NCBI GenBank assembly: GCA_005787665.1
Contig: SYAB01000002.1
Location: 1-8,190 of the forward strand
DNA length: 8,190 nt
Reading direction: 5' to 3'
Source: Actinomycetota bacterium
GTDB lineage: Bacteria > Actinomycetota > Actinomycetes > Mycobacteriales > Mycobacteriaceae
In this document: piece by piece, positions 1 through 5,376 of the stretch
How positions within the stretch are numbered: position 1 is the stretch's first letter
Layout: each line of letters starts with the position of its first letter
The notes under the pieces: generated by a model
Databases searched by the model: none
Told to the model about the DNA's origin: nothing
The model's input: the letters and a program-made list of their open reading frames with translations, nothing else
Position numbers and translations under genes: made by a program

Positions 1-740
1 CCCCCGACGATCGGGCCGGGATTCGCGGCGGTGGCCACCACCCGCTGATAGAGGACCGCGGCGGGGTCGATCTTGTTGCCCGACCAGGCCCGGGTCTGCC
101 AGGACCACCGGCGGCCGGGCGTGCGCGAACTGCCGATGACGCCGTCGGCGGCCGCCCACTGGCACACGTCGATCCCGCCGTAGACACCGGTGCGCTGAAC
201 CCCGAGTACCGAGTTGATCCCCCGAAACCATTGCAGAGCAACATCATTCCAGGTAGCGCGGCTGATGTCCTCATCGACACTGAAGAAGATCGGTGCACTC
301 TGGCCGCCTCCCGCGGCAGTATGCAACTGCCAAGCGGTGCGTGCGTCGGCGACGCCGCCGGCGAAGCCGCGGGTGTAGTCCGAGGGTGCGGTCCCGCCCG
401 GCTTGCCGTACTGGTAATTGCTGACGATCACCAGGCCCGCGGCGGTCAGCGACTCGGCGTAGGGCCGGGTGATCGGCTTGGCGCCGAAGGAGGAGCCCGG
501 TCGCGACAGCGAGACGTAGTTGATCACCCCGGCATAACCGGCCGCCCGGATGTCCTTGGCCGGGATCTGTCGCATCGCGTAGTCGATCAGCATGGGGGCG
601 GCGGCGCCGGCCTCGGGCGCGCCCAGACCCGCCGATGCCGCGCCGAGGCCGGCCAGTGCCGGCACGGTGGCGGCGTAGCGCAGCGCGTCGCGGCGGGAGA
701 TCGGGCGCTGATGGCCCTGGTTCGTGGGCGAGTCCTGCAT
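1..740 (-). CDS. Tat-exported DUF1906 (glycoside hydrolase-like, GH25-type barrel) protein, 3' end cut by window
   Basis: The visible part is 246 codons, and the frame is still open at the left edge. ATG at 740 begins a protein with a twin-arginine signal: S15-R16-R17-D18-A19-L20, then an Ala/Gly-rich hydrophobic stretch to about residue 48 with an AGAAAP cleavage-like site. Secretion by Tat is therefore expected. The mature part reads like the DUF1906 family, which adopts a GH25/lysozyme-like TIM barrel. Visible signs are IDYAMRQIP near residues 52-60, GVINYVS at 71-77, the acidic strand end FFSVDED at 152-158 (candidate catalytic acids D156, E157, D158), GVYGGIDVCQW at 185-195 and the aromatic stretch SWQTRAWSGNKIDP at 213-226. 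A role in cell-envelope glycan cleavage is inference from the fold; the substrate is unknown. The ribosome-binding site is poor (only GAG near the start). The gene lies 50 bp behind ktrA on the same strand and could be read through from it or have its own promoter. Confidence 0.85.
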   Translation of the reverse strand, partial: MQDSPTNQGHQRPISRRDALRYAATVPALAGLGAASAGLGAPEAGAAAPMLIDYAMRQIPAKDIRAAGYAGVINYVSLSRPGSSFGAKPITRPYAESLTAAGLVIVSNYQYGKPGGTAPSDYTRGFAGGVADARTAWQLHTAAGGGQSAPIFFSVDEDISRATWNDVALQWFRGINSVLGVQRTGVYGGIDVCQWAAADGVIGSSRTPGRRWSWQTRAWSGNKIDPAAVLYQRVVATAANPGPIVG

Positions 741-790
741 CGCTCGATGTTACCAATGTGGCGGGTGGTAACTGTGTTACCCGCGCTGGC
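741..790. promoter_or_regulatory. GGTAAC/GTTACC repeat element between ktrA and the DUF1906 gene
   Basis: This 50-bp spacer holds a perfect inverted repeat, GGTAAC-TGT-GTTACC, at 767-781. A third copy of the half-site lies at 749-754 (GTTACC), giving TGTTACC as a direct repeat at 748-754 and 775-781. Read on the minus strand, the inverted repeat could form a hairpin 9 nt after the ktrA stop, but no T-run follows it. It could be an operator for the hydrolase gene or a weak terminator for ktrA. The half-site resembles the GTAAC-type sites reported for MtrA-family regulators, but the 27-nt spacing of the direct copies does not fit a close tandem site. Confidence 0.4.
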
Positions 791-1453
791 TCACGCCAGA
801 TTGACGAAGCGCTCGAGATCGTCGACCCGGCCGGTGACCAGAACCACGTCGTCGTAGGTCAGCTCTGTATCGGGCGTCGCGTCGGTGAAGGTGCCGCCGA
901 CGTTCTTCACCGCCACCACGGTGATCCCGAACTTCTTGCGAAGGCCGGCCTGCGCCAGCGGAATCCCCACCAGTTGCTGCGGCGGCCGCACTTCGGCGAT
1001 CGCGAAATCGGATTCGACCTGCATGTAGTTGATCATCTGCCCGGATACCAGGTGGGCCACCCGCTCGCCGGCCTCGCGCTCGGGAAAGACAACGTGATGA
1101 GCGCCGACGCGTTCCAGGATGCGGCCGTGGTGGGCCGTGATGGCTTTGGCCCAGATGTCCTCCACGCCCAACTCCACCAGAAGTGAGGTGACCAGGATGC
1201 TGGCCTCGATATCGCTGCCGATGGCGACGACGCCTTTGTAGAACTCGTCGACACCGAGCTCGCGCAGGGCCTCGATGTCGGTGCAGTCCGCGGCGACCAC
1301 CTGGGTCAGCTGGCCGGAGTGATGCTGCACCACTTTGGCCGAGCTGTCGATGGCGAGCACCTCCGTGCCGCGGCGGTTCAAGTCCAGCGCCAGGGCACTG
1401 CCGAAACGGCCGAGACCGATGACCACGACGGGTTCTTTACGCTCCCTAGCCAA
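791..1453 (-). CDS. ktrA: KtrA/TrkA-type RCK gating subunit of the K+ uptake system
   Basis: A 220-residue cytosolic protein of the usual KtrA length (one RCK_N plus one RCK_C domain). The N-terminal Rossmann fold shows the dinucleotide motif VVIGLGRFG (residues 10-18) and an acidic residue at the end of strand 2 (D36 in LAIDSS), typical of NAD(H)/ATP-ADP binding RCK domains. The second half (about 148-218) is the RCK_C/TrkA_C domain, which in related proteins binds regulatory ligands such as c-di-AMP; that is family knowledge and is not shown here. The family forms an octameric ring on the inner face of KtrB and opens the pore when ATP is bound. The start is TTG at 1453, chosen because AGAGGA (1460-1465) sits 6 nt upstream and the frame opens directly with the Rossmann strand. 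The start overlaps the ktrB stop by 8 nt, so translation is probably coupled. Confidence 0.93.
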   Translation of the reverse strand: MARERKEPVVVIGLGRFGSALALDLNRRGTEVLAIDSSAKVVQHHSGQLTQVVAADCTDIEALRELGVDEFYKGVVAIGSDIEASILVTSLLVELGVEDIWAKAITAHHGRILERVGAHHVVFPEREAGERVAHLVSGQMINYMQVESDFAIAEVRPPQQLVGIPLAQAGLRKKFGITVVAVKNVGGTFTDATPDTELTYDDVVLVTGRVDDLERFVNLA

Positions 1454-2786
1454 CCGTGATCCTCTCTGTCGGTGGCTCCCAACGACGTTCGCGCGGCCGC
1501 AGTGCCAATGCTGATGCCAGAGTCAACGGACCTAGTCGACCGAGGTACATCAGCACGATAATCACCCACTTGCCGCCGTCCGGGATCTGCGCGGTGATTC
1601 CGGTTGACATCCCGACGGTGCCCAGCGCCGAGATCGTCTCGAACATCACCTGATCCAGACTGAAATCGGTCAGGTTCATCAGGATGAAGGTGGACAGGGC
1701 GGCGACCAGTGCGCCGAGTACTGCCACGGCCAGTGCTTGCCGCTGATTGTCGGCCGGAATCTGCCGGAAACCGAGGTTGACCGTGGGGTTACCCCGCATC
1801 TCCGCCCATACGACGATCGCCAGGAGGCCGACCGTCGTCACCTTGATACCGCCCGCGGTGCCGGCGCTGCCACCGCCGATGAACATCAAGACGTCGGTGG
1901 CCAACAGGCCTTCGGAGGTCATCGCCCCGACGTCGATCGAATTGAACCCGGCAGTTCGGGGGGTCAGGGCGGCGAAGAACGACGCCAACAGCGCCTGTCC
2001 GGCCGGCATCGCACCGATCGTGTCGGGGTTGCGGTGCTCGACGCTGGCCATCACCAGCGTGCCCAGCACCAACAGTGCCGCGGTGGTGCCGATGGTGATC
2101 TTGGTGGTGACCGACCAGGAACGCGGTTTCCGCCACGCCCGGGCGATCTCGAACAGCACGGGAAACCCCAGTCCTCCGACGACCACGGCGGCGGAGATCG
2201 TCAGGATGACCCACGCGTCTGCGACGTAGGGCATCAGGCTGTCGGTGTTGAGCGAGAACCCGGCATTGTTGAACGCCGAGATGGAATGGAACACCCCGGA
2301 GTACAAACCCTCCCCGAAGGACATCTGATACCCGGTGGTGAACCGAATGGTCAGAACCAGGGCGACCAACACCTCCGACGCGACGGTGAACACCGTGACG
2401 TTGCGGACCACCCGGCCGATATCGGCCGTCGAGAGGGTGCGAGTCTGCGCCTGAGCGACCATTCGGGCGCGCACCCCGAGGCGTCGGGAGATGAGCACCA
2501 CCGTCAGTGAGGCCAGCGTCATCAATCCCAGCCCGCCGACCTGGATCAGACCAAGGATCGTCAGCTGCCCGAACACCGACCAGTAGCTACCGGTGTCGAC
2601 GGTGACCAGTCCGGTGACACAGACCGCGGACGTGGAGGTGAACACCGCATCGAGAAGACGTGCTCGCTCACCCGATGCGGTCGCCCACGGCGTCGACAGG
2701 AGCACCGCGCCGATCGCGATGACGACGAGGAATGAACCGGCAATGATCCTGCCGGGGTGGACTCTGTCTGATCCGCGACCCATCAT
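1446..2786 (-). CDS. ktrB: KtrB/TrkH-type potassium translocating membrane subunit
   Basis: A 446-residue polytopic membrane protein of normal KtrB length (TrkH/KtrB superfamily of K+ transporters). All four pore-loop repeats are recognisable, each with its selectivity-filter glycine: TSAVCVTGL (G59), SAFNNAGFS (G176), LTPRTAGFNS (G280) and ISALGTVGMS (G392). Four glycines argue for a K+-selective pore. The intramembrane gating loop of the third repeat is present as GGGSAGTAGGIK (304-315), and the conserved end GRLGPLTL is at 416-423. The N-terminus is short, as in KtrB and unlike the long TrkH. ATG at 2786 is followed directly by a second ATG; neither has a good Shine-Dalgarno, so translation may depend on coupling to the P-loop gene that stops 8 nt upstream. 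The partner KtrA subunit follows with an 8-nt overlap. Confidence 0.95.
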   Translation of the reverse strand: MMGRGSDRVHPGRIIAGSFLVVIAIGAVLLSTPWATASGERARLLDAVFTSTSAVCVTGLVTVDTGSYWSVFGQLTILGLIQVGGLGLMTLASLTVVLISRRLGVRARMVAQAQTRTLSTADIGRVVRNVTVFTVASEVLVALVLTIRFTTGYQMSFGEGLYSGVFHSISAFNNAGFSLNTDSLMPYVADAWVILTISAAVVVGGLGFPVLFEIARAWRKPRSWSVTTKITIGTTAALLVLGTLVMASVEHRNPDTIGAMPAGQALLASFFAALTPRTAGFNSIDVGAMTSEGLLATDVLMFIGGGSAGTAGGIKVTTVGLLAIVVWAEMRGNPTVNLGFRQIPADNQRQALAVAVLGALVAALSTFILMNLTDFSLDQVMFETISALGTVGMSTGITAQIPDGGKWVIIVLMYLGRLGPLTLASALALRPRERRWEPPTERITVG

Positions 2787-2794
2787 GAGCCGCG

Positions 2795-3394
2795 TCAGCG
2801 TACCGCTCGCCGCTGGATCGCCGACCGCATCTGGTCGAGGCGTTGTTCCCGCGGGCCGACGAGTTCAACCACCAGAGGGGCGTTCTCGGCGGGGAGCACG
2901 TCGAACCGCCCGTCGCGGTAGATCTCCTTGAAGATTGCGTCCACCCGGTCGCGGTAGTCCAGATCGACGGGGCGGATGCCGTCGGCCTCCATCTCCACCG
3001 GCCACCGTCGCGAGCCGGGTACGAAGGCGAGGATGTCGAGGTGATCCAGGGATTCCCGCACCGCGGGCACCATCGACTCCACGAAGGCGTCGTCGATGTC
3101 GGTGGTGGCGCACTCCGCGGTGAATTGGGAGTAGGCAAGGTAGTCCACCGGTGCCCGGTCGAAGATGACCTCAGCCGAGCGGTCGGCGTAGCGGTGCACG
3201 CGGCTGATGCAGTAGTAGAGCTGGATGCCGTTGTGCAGGCGGGTGGAGGCGTCGCCGAAGAGGATCTCGTAGGGACCTCCGAGCCCGAGCGCGCGGTAGG
3301 GCTCCTCCTCCCGCGCATAGCCGGTCTGCGCGACCCAGTCGTTGACCACGGTGGACTTGCCGAGCGAGTGGGAACCGGAGACGGCGATCCGCAT
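2795..3394 (-). CDS. Small P-loop NTPase, AAA_28/NadR-like or nucleoside-kinase-like
   Basis: A 199-residue soluble protein. It opens directly with a Walker A strand and loop: MRIAVSGSHSLGKSTVV, with G7-x4-G12-K13-S14-T15. A second strand, VIFDRAPVDYLAY (76-88), carries D79-R80, like the DR motif of deoxynucleoside and thymidylate kinases. Further on, ILAFVPGSRRWP (121-132) and an Arg/Glu-rich segment fit the lid and C-terminal regions of such kinases. The overall look matches AAA_28 (NadR ribosylnicotinamide-kinase-like) proteins; the substrate cannot be read from the sequence. The frame is open 30 codons further upstream to an ATG at 3484, but that would run through the shared promoter and into the divergent gene, and the P-loop begins exactly at the 3394 ATG, so 3394 is preferred. 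There is no Shine-Dalgarno: a TAGGCT -10 box ends 8 nt before the ATG, suggesting a leaderless mRNA. The stop is 8 nt before ktrB, so it is the first gene of the ktr operon. Confidence 0.82.
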   Translation of the reverse strand: MRIAVSGSHSLGKSTVVNDWVAQTGYAREEEPYRALGLGGPYEILFGDASTRLHNGIQLYYCISRVHRYADRSAEVIFDRAPVDYLAYSQFTAECATTDIDDAFVESMVPAVRESLDHLDILAFVPGSRRWPVEMEADGIRPVDLDYRDRVDAIFKEIYRDGRFDVLPAENAPLVVELVGPREQRLDQMRSAIQRRAVR

Positions 3395-3402
3395 AGTGCC
3401 CG

Positions 3403-3434
3403 AGCCTATGTCCGGTGGCGAGCGATCGTAGGCT
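3403..3434. promoter_or_regulatory. Candidate symmetric bidirectional promoter (paired TAGGCT -10 boxes)
   Basis: The 70-bp gap between the divergent starts (3394 minus, 3465 plus) contains an exact inverted pair: AGCCTA at 3403-3408 and TAGGCT at 3429-3434, separated by 20 nt. Each half reads TAGGCT, matching the mycobacterial TANNNT -10 consensus, on the strand that points toward its own gene. On the minus strand the box ends 8 nt before the ATG, so initiation would fall at or just before that codon (leaderless). On the plus strand, initiation near 3441 would leave a leader of about 24 nt carrying a ribosome-binding site. Each promoter's -35 region would overlap the other's -10, so the two could compete or share polymerase. 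No strong -35 is visible on either side. Confidence 0.5.
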
Positions 3435-3453
3435 GCACTGGCCACCTCAGGGC

Positions 3454-3460
3454 GGAAGGA
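3454..3460 (+). promoter_or_regulatory. Ribosome-binding site of the DUF6714-like gene
   Basis: GGAAGGA lies 4 nt before ATG 3465. It is the only good Shine-Dalgarno next to an ATG in this gap and fixes the start of the plus-strand gene. Confidence 0.7.
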
Positions 3461-3464
3461 CACC

Positions 3465-3983
3465 ATGGGACCGGCGGACCTCAAGGCCGTGATTGCCGCT
3501 GCCTTCGCCGGTGTCGAGCACCCCGGCGACGATTGTCTCCTGCGCGGCCGGGAAGGCGAGGAGCCGTATCTGGTGGAGTCGGCATTCGCCGGGAAGAACG
3601 ACTGGCGGGCCCTCGAGCCGTCCTTCCTGGATCAGGCGCCTGACGGATACTCCTCGGCGTTGAACTTATTCTCCGATAGCGCCTTTCGGTTCTACCTGCC
3701 GGCCTATCTGATCGCCGATGTCGACGGGCGGCTGATGTCGGTCGATCCGGTGTTCCATCTGACGTTCGGGCTGACCGACGCAGAGCGGACTACGCCGGTC
3801 AACCCCCGCCGGTACGGGACGAAGACCTGGTTCGTGGCGACCAGCGAACGGCTGGCCGGATTCGACCCGGCCCAGGCGGCCGCGGTGGTGACCTATCTGG
3901 AGTTCGCTCGGGCGCGCGACGAGTTCCATCGCGGGCGCATCGAGGAGGCCCTGGCGAATTACTGGCGGGCCCGGCTCAGGTGA
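3465..3983 (+). CDS. DUF6714-like protein of unknown function
   Basis: A 172-residue soluble protein without a signal peptide or membrane segment, and the only plus-strand gene in the window. The central block, LNLFSDSAFRFYLPAYLIAD (residues 66-85), and the preceding acidic/aromatic region ending in WRALEPSFLDQAPDGYSS look like the DUF6714 family as I remember it. No catalytic motif is evident and the function is unknown. The C-terminal third is helical and charged (YLEFARARDEFHRGRIEEALANYW). The start is supported by GGAAGGA 4 nt upstream. The gene shares a divergent promoter region with the P-loop/ktrB/ktrA operon. It converges on pstS, and the two stop codons sit inside each other's reading frames (overlap 3976-3983). 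The family name is the weaker part of this call; that it is a gene is well supported by length, ribosome-binding site and protein-like composition. Confidence 0.8.
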   Translation: MGPADLKAVIAAAFAGVEHPGDDCLLRGREGEEPYLVESAFAGKNDWRALEPSFLDQAPDGYSSALNLFSDSAFRFYLPAYLIADVDGRLMSVDPVFHLTFGLTDAERTTPVNPRRYGTKTWFVATSERLAGFDPAQAAAVVTYLEFARARDEFHRGRIEEALANYWRARLR

Positions 3984-5097
3984 TGCTGCCGACGGCAGCC
4001 GCGGCCTTGGTCTGAAACTCCGGCGGCAGCGGGATGTAGCCGACCTTGTTCAGATCCGTCTGACCGATGGTCACCGCAGATTGCAGGAAGGACTTCACGG
4101 CTTCACCGGTGTCGGGGTCGGGATAGCGGGAGCAGACGATCGCGTAGCCCGCCAGGATGATGGGGTAGCCGAACTTGACCGTCGGCTGGAAGGCCGGGGT
4201 CAGATCGAGGACCATGTTGTTGCCCTGACCGGTGACGGTGACCGGGGCGATGGAGGTGCCCGACCAGTCGGTGCCGATATGGGTGACTCCGGCCGGGGTC
4301 TTGATATCGGCGGTCGGTAGGTCCAGGCCGATCGCCGAGGACCAGTCGTTGTAGCCGATCGCCCCGGGGGTGTTCTTGACCATCTCCGCGGTGCCCTGGT
4401 TGCCGATGGCGCCCTGCCCGACCCCTCCGCTGAACGTCTTCCCGGCGCCGCGGTCCCACGCCCAGCCCGACGCGGCCTGCAGGTACTGCTGGAAGTTGTC
4501 GGTCGTCCCGGACGCGTCGCTGCGGTGCACGACCGTGATCTGTTCGGCTGGCATGGAGGTGCGCGGGTTCGGGTGCGCCCTGCCGCCAGGCATGTTGAGA
4601 GCGTTGATCGCCGGGTCGTCCCACCGGGTGATGGCCCCGGAGAAGATGCCCGCCAGCGTGGGCCCGTCGAGCACCAGGACGTTCACGCCGGGAAGGTTGT
4701 AGGTGACGGCGATCGGACCGAACACGATGGGGATGTTCAGCGCTTCCGCGCCACCGCATCGTTGGGTGGCGGCGTCGTACTCCGCGCCCTCGAGAGGGGA
4801 GTCCGAGCTGCCGAAGTCGGTCTTCTTGGCGAGGAATTCCTGGATACCCACGCCGGATCCGTTGGCCGTGTAGGTCAATTGTCGACCCGGGCACGCCTGC
4901 TGGTAGGCCTTGGTGAAGTGGGCGATTGCGGCGGCTTGGGCGGTCGAGCCGCTGGCGGACAGGTCCTGCTTGCCCGCGCAGGCCACGGTGGCGTCCTTGG
5001 CGTAGGGCTGCACTGGCCCCGTTGTGGAGCATCCCGCTGTCAGCAGCGCGCCCGCCGCGATGATCGCGGTCATGGCCCGGGGACGGTTGCCAGTCAT
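3976..5097 (-). CDS. pstS: PstS-type phosphate-binding lipoprotein
   Basis: A 373-residue periplasmic-type binding protein of the usual mycobacterial PstS length. The N-terminus is a lipoprotein signal: a basic start (MTGNRPRAM), a hydrophobic core and the lipobox LTAG-C with Cys23 as lipidation site. Phosphate-binding segments typical of PstS are visible: LSASGSTAQAAAI, TANGSGVGIQEF, FGSSDSPL and HRSDASGTTDNFQQYL, which in the family contribute Ser/Thr/Asp/Arg ligands to phosphate. It would capture inorganic phosphate outside the membrane for a PstCAB ABC transporter. The frame is open upstream to an ATG at 5151, but a strong GAGGAGG sits 9 nt before the ATG at 5097 and the signal peptide starts there, so 5097 is chosen. 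No pstC, pstA or pstB lies next to it, so it is an orphan copy here. Its 3' end overlaps the convergent gene by 8 nt. Confidence 0.94.
   Translation of the reverse strand: MTGNRPRAMTAIIAAGALLTAGCSTTGPVQPYAKDATVACAGKQDLSASGSTAQAAAIAHFTKAYQQACPGRQLTYTANGSGVGIQEFLAKKTDFGSSDSPLEGAEYDAATQRCGGAEALNIPIVFGPIAVTYNLPGVNVLVLDGPTLAGIFSGAITRWDDPAINALNMPGGRAHPNPRTSMPAEQITVVHRSDASGTTDNFQQYLQAASGWAWDRGAGKTFSGGVGQGAIGNQGTAEMVKNTPGAIGYNDWSSAIGLDLPTADIKTPAGVTHIGTDWSGTSIAPVTVTGQGNNMVLDLTPAFQPTVKFGYPIILAGYAIVCSRYPDPDTGEAVKSFLQSAVTIGQTDLNKVGYIPLPPEFQTKAAAAVGSIT
3985..3999. terminator. Hairpin at the convergent 3' ends of the DUF6714-like gene and pstS
   Basis: GCTGCC-GAC-GGCAGC is a perfect 6-bp stem with a 3-nt loop, starting 2 nt after the plus-strand stop codon and lying inside the last codons of pstS. 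It has no T-run on either strand, but mycobacterial terminators often lack one. It is the only compact dyad at a junction that has no intergenic space, so it may serve the plus-strand transcript. Confidence 0.35.
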
Positions 5098-5106
5098 CGG
5101 CGGCCG

Positions 5107-5113
5107 CCTCCTC
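5107..5113 (-). promoter_or_regulatory. Shine-Dalgarno of pstS
   Basis: On the minus strand this reads GAGGAGG, 9 nt before ATG 5097. It is the strongest ribosome-binding site in the window and decides the pstS start against the in-frame ATGs at 5121 and 5151. Confidence 0.75.
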
Positions 5114-5343
5114 GGTGGCATGTCCGACTGGTGTGGCTGGGCATCACCCACATGAGTCCACTGTGCGCCAGGGGGGCCGGTCCTTCTACAGATGAATCAA
5201 GCGTCCGCCGACGCGTCACCTTCCGTTCATCCCGCTATCGGATTTCGTTTACGCAGGACAACCGCGAAGGCCTGAGCCGTCCTGTCCCCCTGGGCCGGAC
5301 CCGGTGTCCTGGTAGCCGTCGCCCGCCAGGTGAACATCACCGT

Positions 5344-5360
5344 CTTGACCCCGGCTTGAC
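5344..5360 (-). repeat. 11-nt-period direct repeat GTCAAG upstream of pstS
   Basis: CTTGAC occurs at 5344-5349 and again at 5355-5360, so the minus strand reads GTCAAG twice with an exact 11-nt period, about 250 bp before the pstS start. An 11-nt period is typical of tandem sites for OmpR/PhoB-family response regulators, and phosphate-responsive regulators of that family control pst genes. The half-site itself matches the PHO consensus only partly (TCA core), so this is a candidate only. Confidence 0.3.
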
Positions 5361-5376
5361 AAACGTTGCCTGCATG

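Larger units (their letters stand above)
5098..5376. other. 279-bp spacer upstream of pstS
   Basis: This is the leader and promoter region of pstS, and also the sequence downstream of the HNH gene. No convincing TANNNT -10 box was found on the minus strand. The right end holds a direct repeat GTCAAG-N5-GTCAAG (minus strand, 5344-5360; 11-nt period) and, nearby, one GTTCACC (5329-5335), which equals the Streptomyces-type PHO-box half-site. A short frame on the minus strand (about 36 codons, from 5336 downward) is open but has no clear ribosome-binding site. No strong terminator hairpin for the HNH gene was seen. Confidence 0.4.

Noticed and set aside
231..857. Plus-strand frame (208 codons) opposite the DUF1906 gene
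   Set aside because: It is antisense to a well-supported exported protein and lacks any family signature.
1737..2510. Long plus-strand open frame (257 codons) opposite ktrB
   Set aside because: It is antisense to a clear membrane protein gene, is full of Arg/Gly/His/Asp as expected from GC-rich shadow frames, and has no domain or ribosome-binding site.
3395..3464. c-di-AMP (ydaO-type) riboswitch controlling the ktr genes
   Set aside because: The leader is only 70 bp, shared by two promoters, and probably absent from the ktr mRNA. There is no room for that riboswitch.
3395..3484. 30-codon N-terminal extension of the P-loop protein (start at 3484)
   Set aside because: It would run through the promoter region and overlap the divergent gene; the Walker A strand begins right at the 3394 ATG.
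2843..3643. Plus-strand open frame (266 codons) across the P-loop gene and the divergent promoter
   Set aside because: It covers the shared promoter and the start of the DUF6714-like gene in another frame. Its composition is that of a complement of a GC-rich gene.
4103..5032. Second minus-strand frame (309 codons) within pstS
   Set aside because: It is an off-frame reading of pstS, rich in Arg/His/Gly repeats, with no protein-like features.
5226..5336. Small minus-strand frame (about 36 codons, MFTWRATATRTPG...) in the pstS leader
   Set aside because: It starts at GTG-ATG with no clear ribosome-binding site and no recognisable peptide family. It is too weak to call a gene without expression data.
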